Source of the DNA: Candidatus Neomicrothrix sp. UBA4742 | Lineage (GTDB): Bacteria; Actinomycetota; Acidimicrobiia; Acidimicrobiales; Acidimicrobilacustridaceae | Length of the DNA stretch: 30,211 nt | NCBI GenBank assembly: GCA_002403895.1 | Contig: DHIQ01000203.1 | Coordinates: forward strand, 12,457-42,667 | Reading direction: 5' to 3' | In this document: piece by piece, positions 29,567 to 30,211 of the stretch | Position numbering within the stretch: the first letter of the stretch is position 1 | Layout: every line of letters starts with the position of its first letter | Program-made: the position numbers and the translations under genes | The notes under the pieces: generated by a model | The model's input: only the letters and a program-made list of their open reading frames with translations | Told to the model about the DNA's origin: nothing | Databases searched by the model: none

Positions 29567-30211
29567 TCAGGGGAGTTTCGGCGTGAGGGCCGGTCGGCCG
29601 GCCAGGACCTCGATGATGTTGGCGCAGGCCAACTCGACCATGGCCGCCCGGGTCTCCGTCGTGGCGGAGCCGAGGTGAGGCAACAGCACGGTGTTCCCCA
29701 GCTCGGCCAGGCCCCCGGCCAGCTCCGGCTCGCGCTCGAAGACATCGAGCCCGGCGCCGGCGATCACCCCGGTGCGCAGCGCCATGACCAGCGCCCCCTC
29801 GTCCACCAGAGCCCCCCGGGCGGTGTTGACGAGGATGGCGGTGGGCTTCATGCGGGCCAGCGCGGCGGCGTCGATGAGATGGCGGGTCCCATCGTTGAGC
29901 GGCGCGTGCAGCGACACCACGTCGCTCGTGGCCAACAGCTCGTGGAATGTGGCCGGGATCACCCCCAGTTCTCGTTCGGCCACCCGGTCCCGCTGCCGGT
30001 TGCAGTAGAGCACGGTCATGTCGAAGCCCCGGGCCCGGCGGGCCACGGCCCCACCAATGGCCCCCAGACCGACGATGCCCAACGTGCGACCGGTCACCGG
30101 CATCCCGAGCAACATGGTCGGGCTGAACCCCCGCCACCCACCACGGCGCACCAGCGCGTCGGCCTCGGCCACCCGGCGCGCGGTGGCCAGCAGTAAAGCC
30201 CAGGCCAGATC
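29567..30211 (-). CDS. D-isomer-specific 2-hydroxyacid dehydrogenase, C-terminal part
   Basis: The frame is open from the window edge (30211) and encodes 214 residues, beginning 'DLAWALLLATARR', which in this family lies about 100 residues into the protein, so the N-terminal third is outside the window. NAD-binding 'GIVGLGAIGGAVARRA', 'HAPLNDGTRHLIDAAALARMK', the catalytic Arg in 'LVNTARGALVDEGAL', Glu in 'DVFEREPE' and His in 'LLPHLGSATTET' are all intact. Family members reduce glyoxylate, hydroxypyruvate or similar 2-oxoacids. Same direction as the amidohydrolase, 159 bases upstream of it. Confidence 0.92.
   Translation of the reverse strand, partial: DLAWALLLATARRVAEADALVRRGGWRGFSPTMLLGMPVTGRTLGIVGLGAIGGAVARRARGFDMTVLYCNRQRDRVAERELGVIPATFHELLATSDVVSLHAPLNDGTRHLIDAAALARMKPTAILVNTARGALVDEGALVMALRTGVIAGAGLDVFEREPELAGGLAELGNTVLLPHLGSATTETRAAMVELACANIIEVLAGRPALTPKLP

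Overview
The window is about 30 kb of very GC-rich bacterial chromosome, densely packed with overlapping ATGA/GTGA gene junctions and frequent GTG starts. Gene content fits an actinobacterium, probably of the Acidimicrobiia: tandem 'DGKWYPP' motifs in an otherwise unrecognised protein, a CpaE/TadZ-type ATPase, a KstR-like operator, and a lipid operon in the order of mycobacterial Rv0449c-Rv0448c-Rv0447c. This placement is inference. No tRNA, rRNA, CRISPR array, intact insertion sequence or phage gene was seen.

Left part (1-5.6 kb), all on the minus strand: a block running from a monoacylglycerol-lipase-like hydrolase through a TauE/SafE permease, a PiT phosphate transporter and its DUF47/PhoU-like partner to a secreted membrane-anchored protein, followed by a partial unknown gene at the edge. 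From 5.6 to 6.7 kb lies a gene graveyard: an ABC1/UbiB kinase-like gene that lost its ends and its ATP-binding lobe, fused directly to remnants of an MntA-HepT toxin-antitoxin pair. A secreted protein of Ig-like/CarboxypepD_reg type follows, then 475 bp of gene-free DNA with inverted repeats.

Middle (8.2-20.7 kb): a biotin operon bioA - exported alpha/beta hydrolase - bioF - bioD (bioB not in the window); a DGKWYPP/SHOCT protein; an LLM flavin oxidoreductase whose promoter carries a perfect 20-bp palindrome matching the KstR consensus; a membrane-anchored Swt1-type HEPN protein divergent from an M3 oligopeptidase; a CpaE/TadZ-like ATPase translationally coupled to the peptidase; and a phosphonate-monoester-hydrolase-like sulfatase.

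Right part (20.8-26.5 kb) is the most interesting: a cobalamin-binding, CarH/LitR-like putative photoreceptor with the W-x9-EH signature but an excisionase-type HTH, preceded by a truncated SRPBCC reading frame and overlapping an SDR gene; then a tightly coupled operon of FAD amine oxidase/desaturase-like protein, DUF1365 and a cyclopropane-fatty-acid-synthase-like methyltransferase. Two near-identical operator-like palindromes (TATTTAGCACTAAG and the reverse-strand TATTAAGCACTAAATA) sit before the two transcription units. Together they suggest a light/B12-switched membrane-lipid modification module. The window ends with an NfeD-SPFH pair, a COG2159-type amidohydrolase and a partial D-2-hydroxyacid dehydrogenase.
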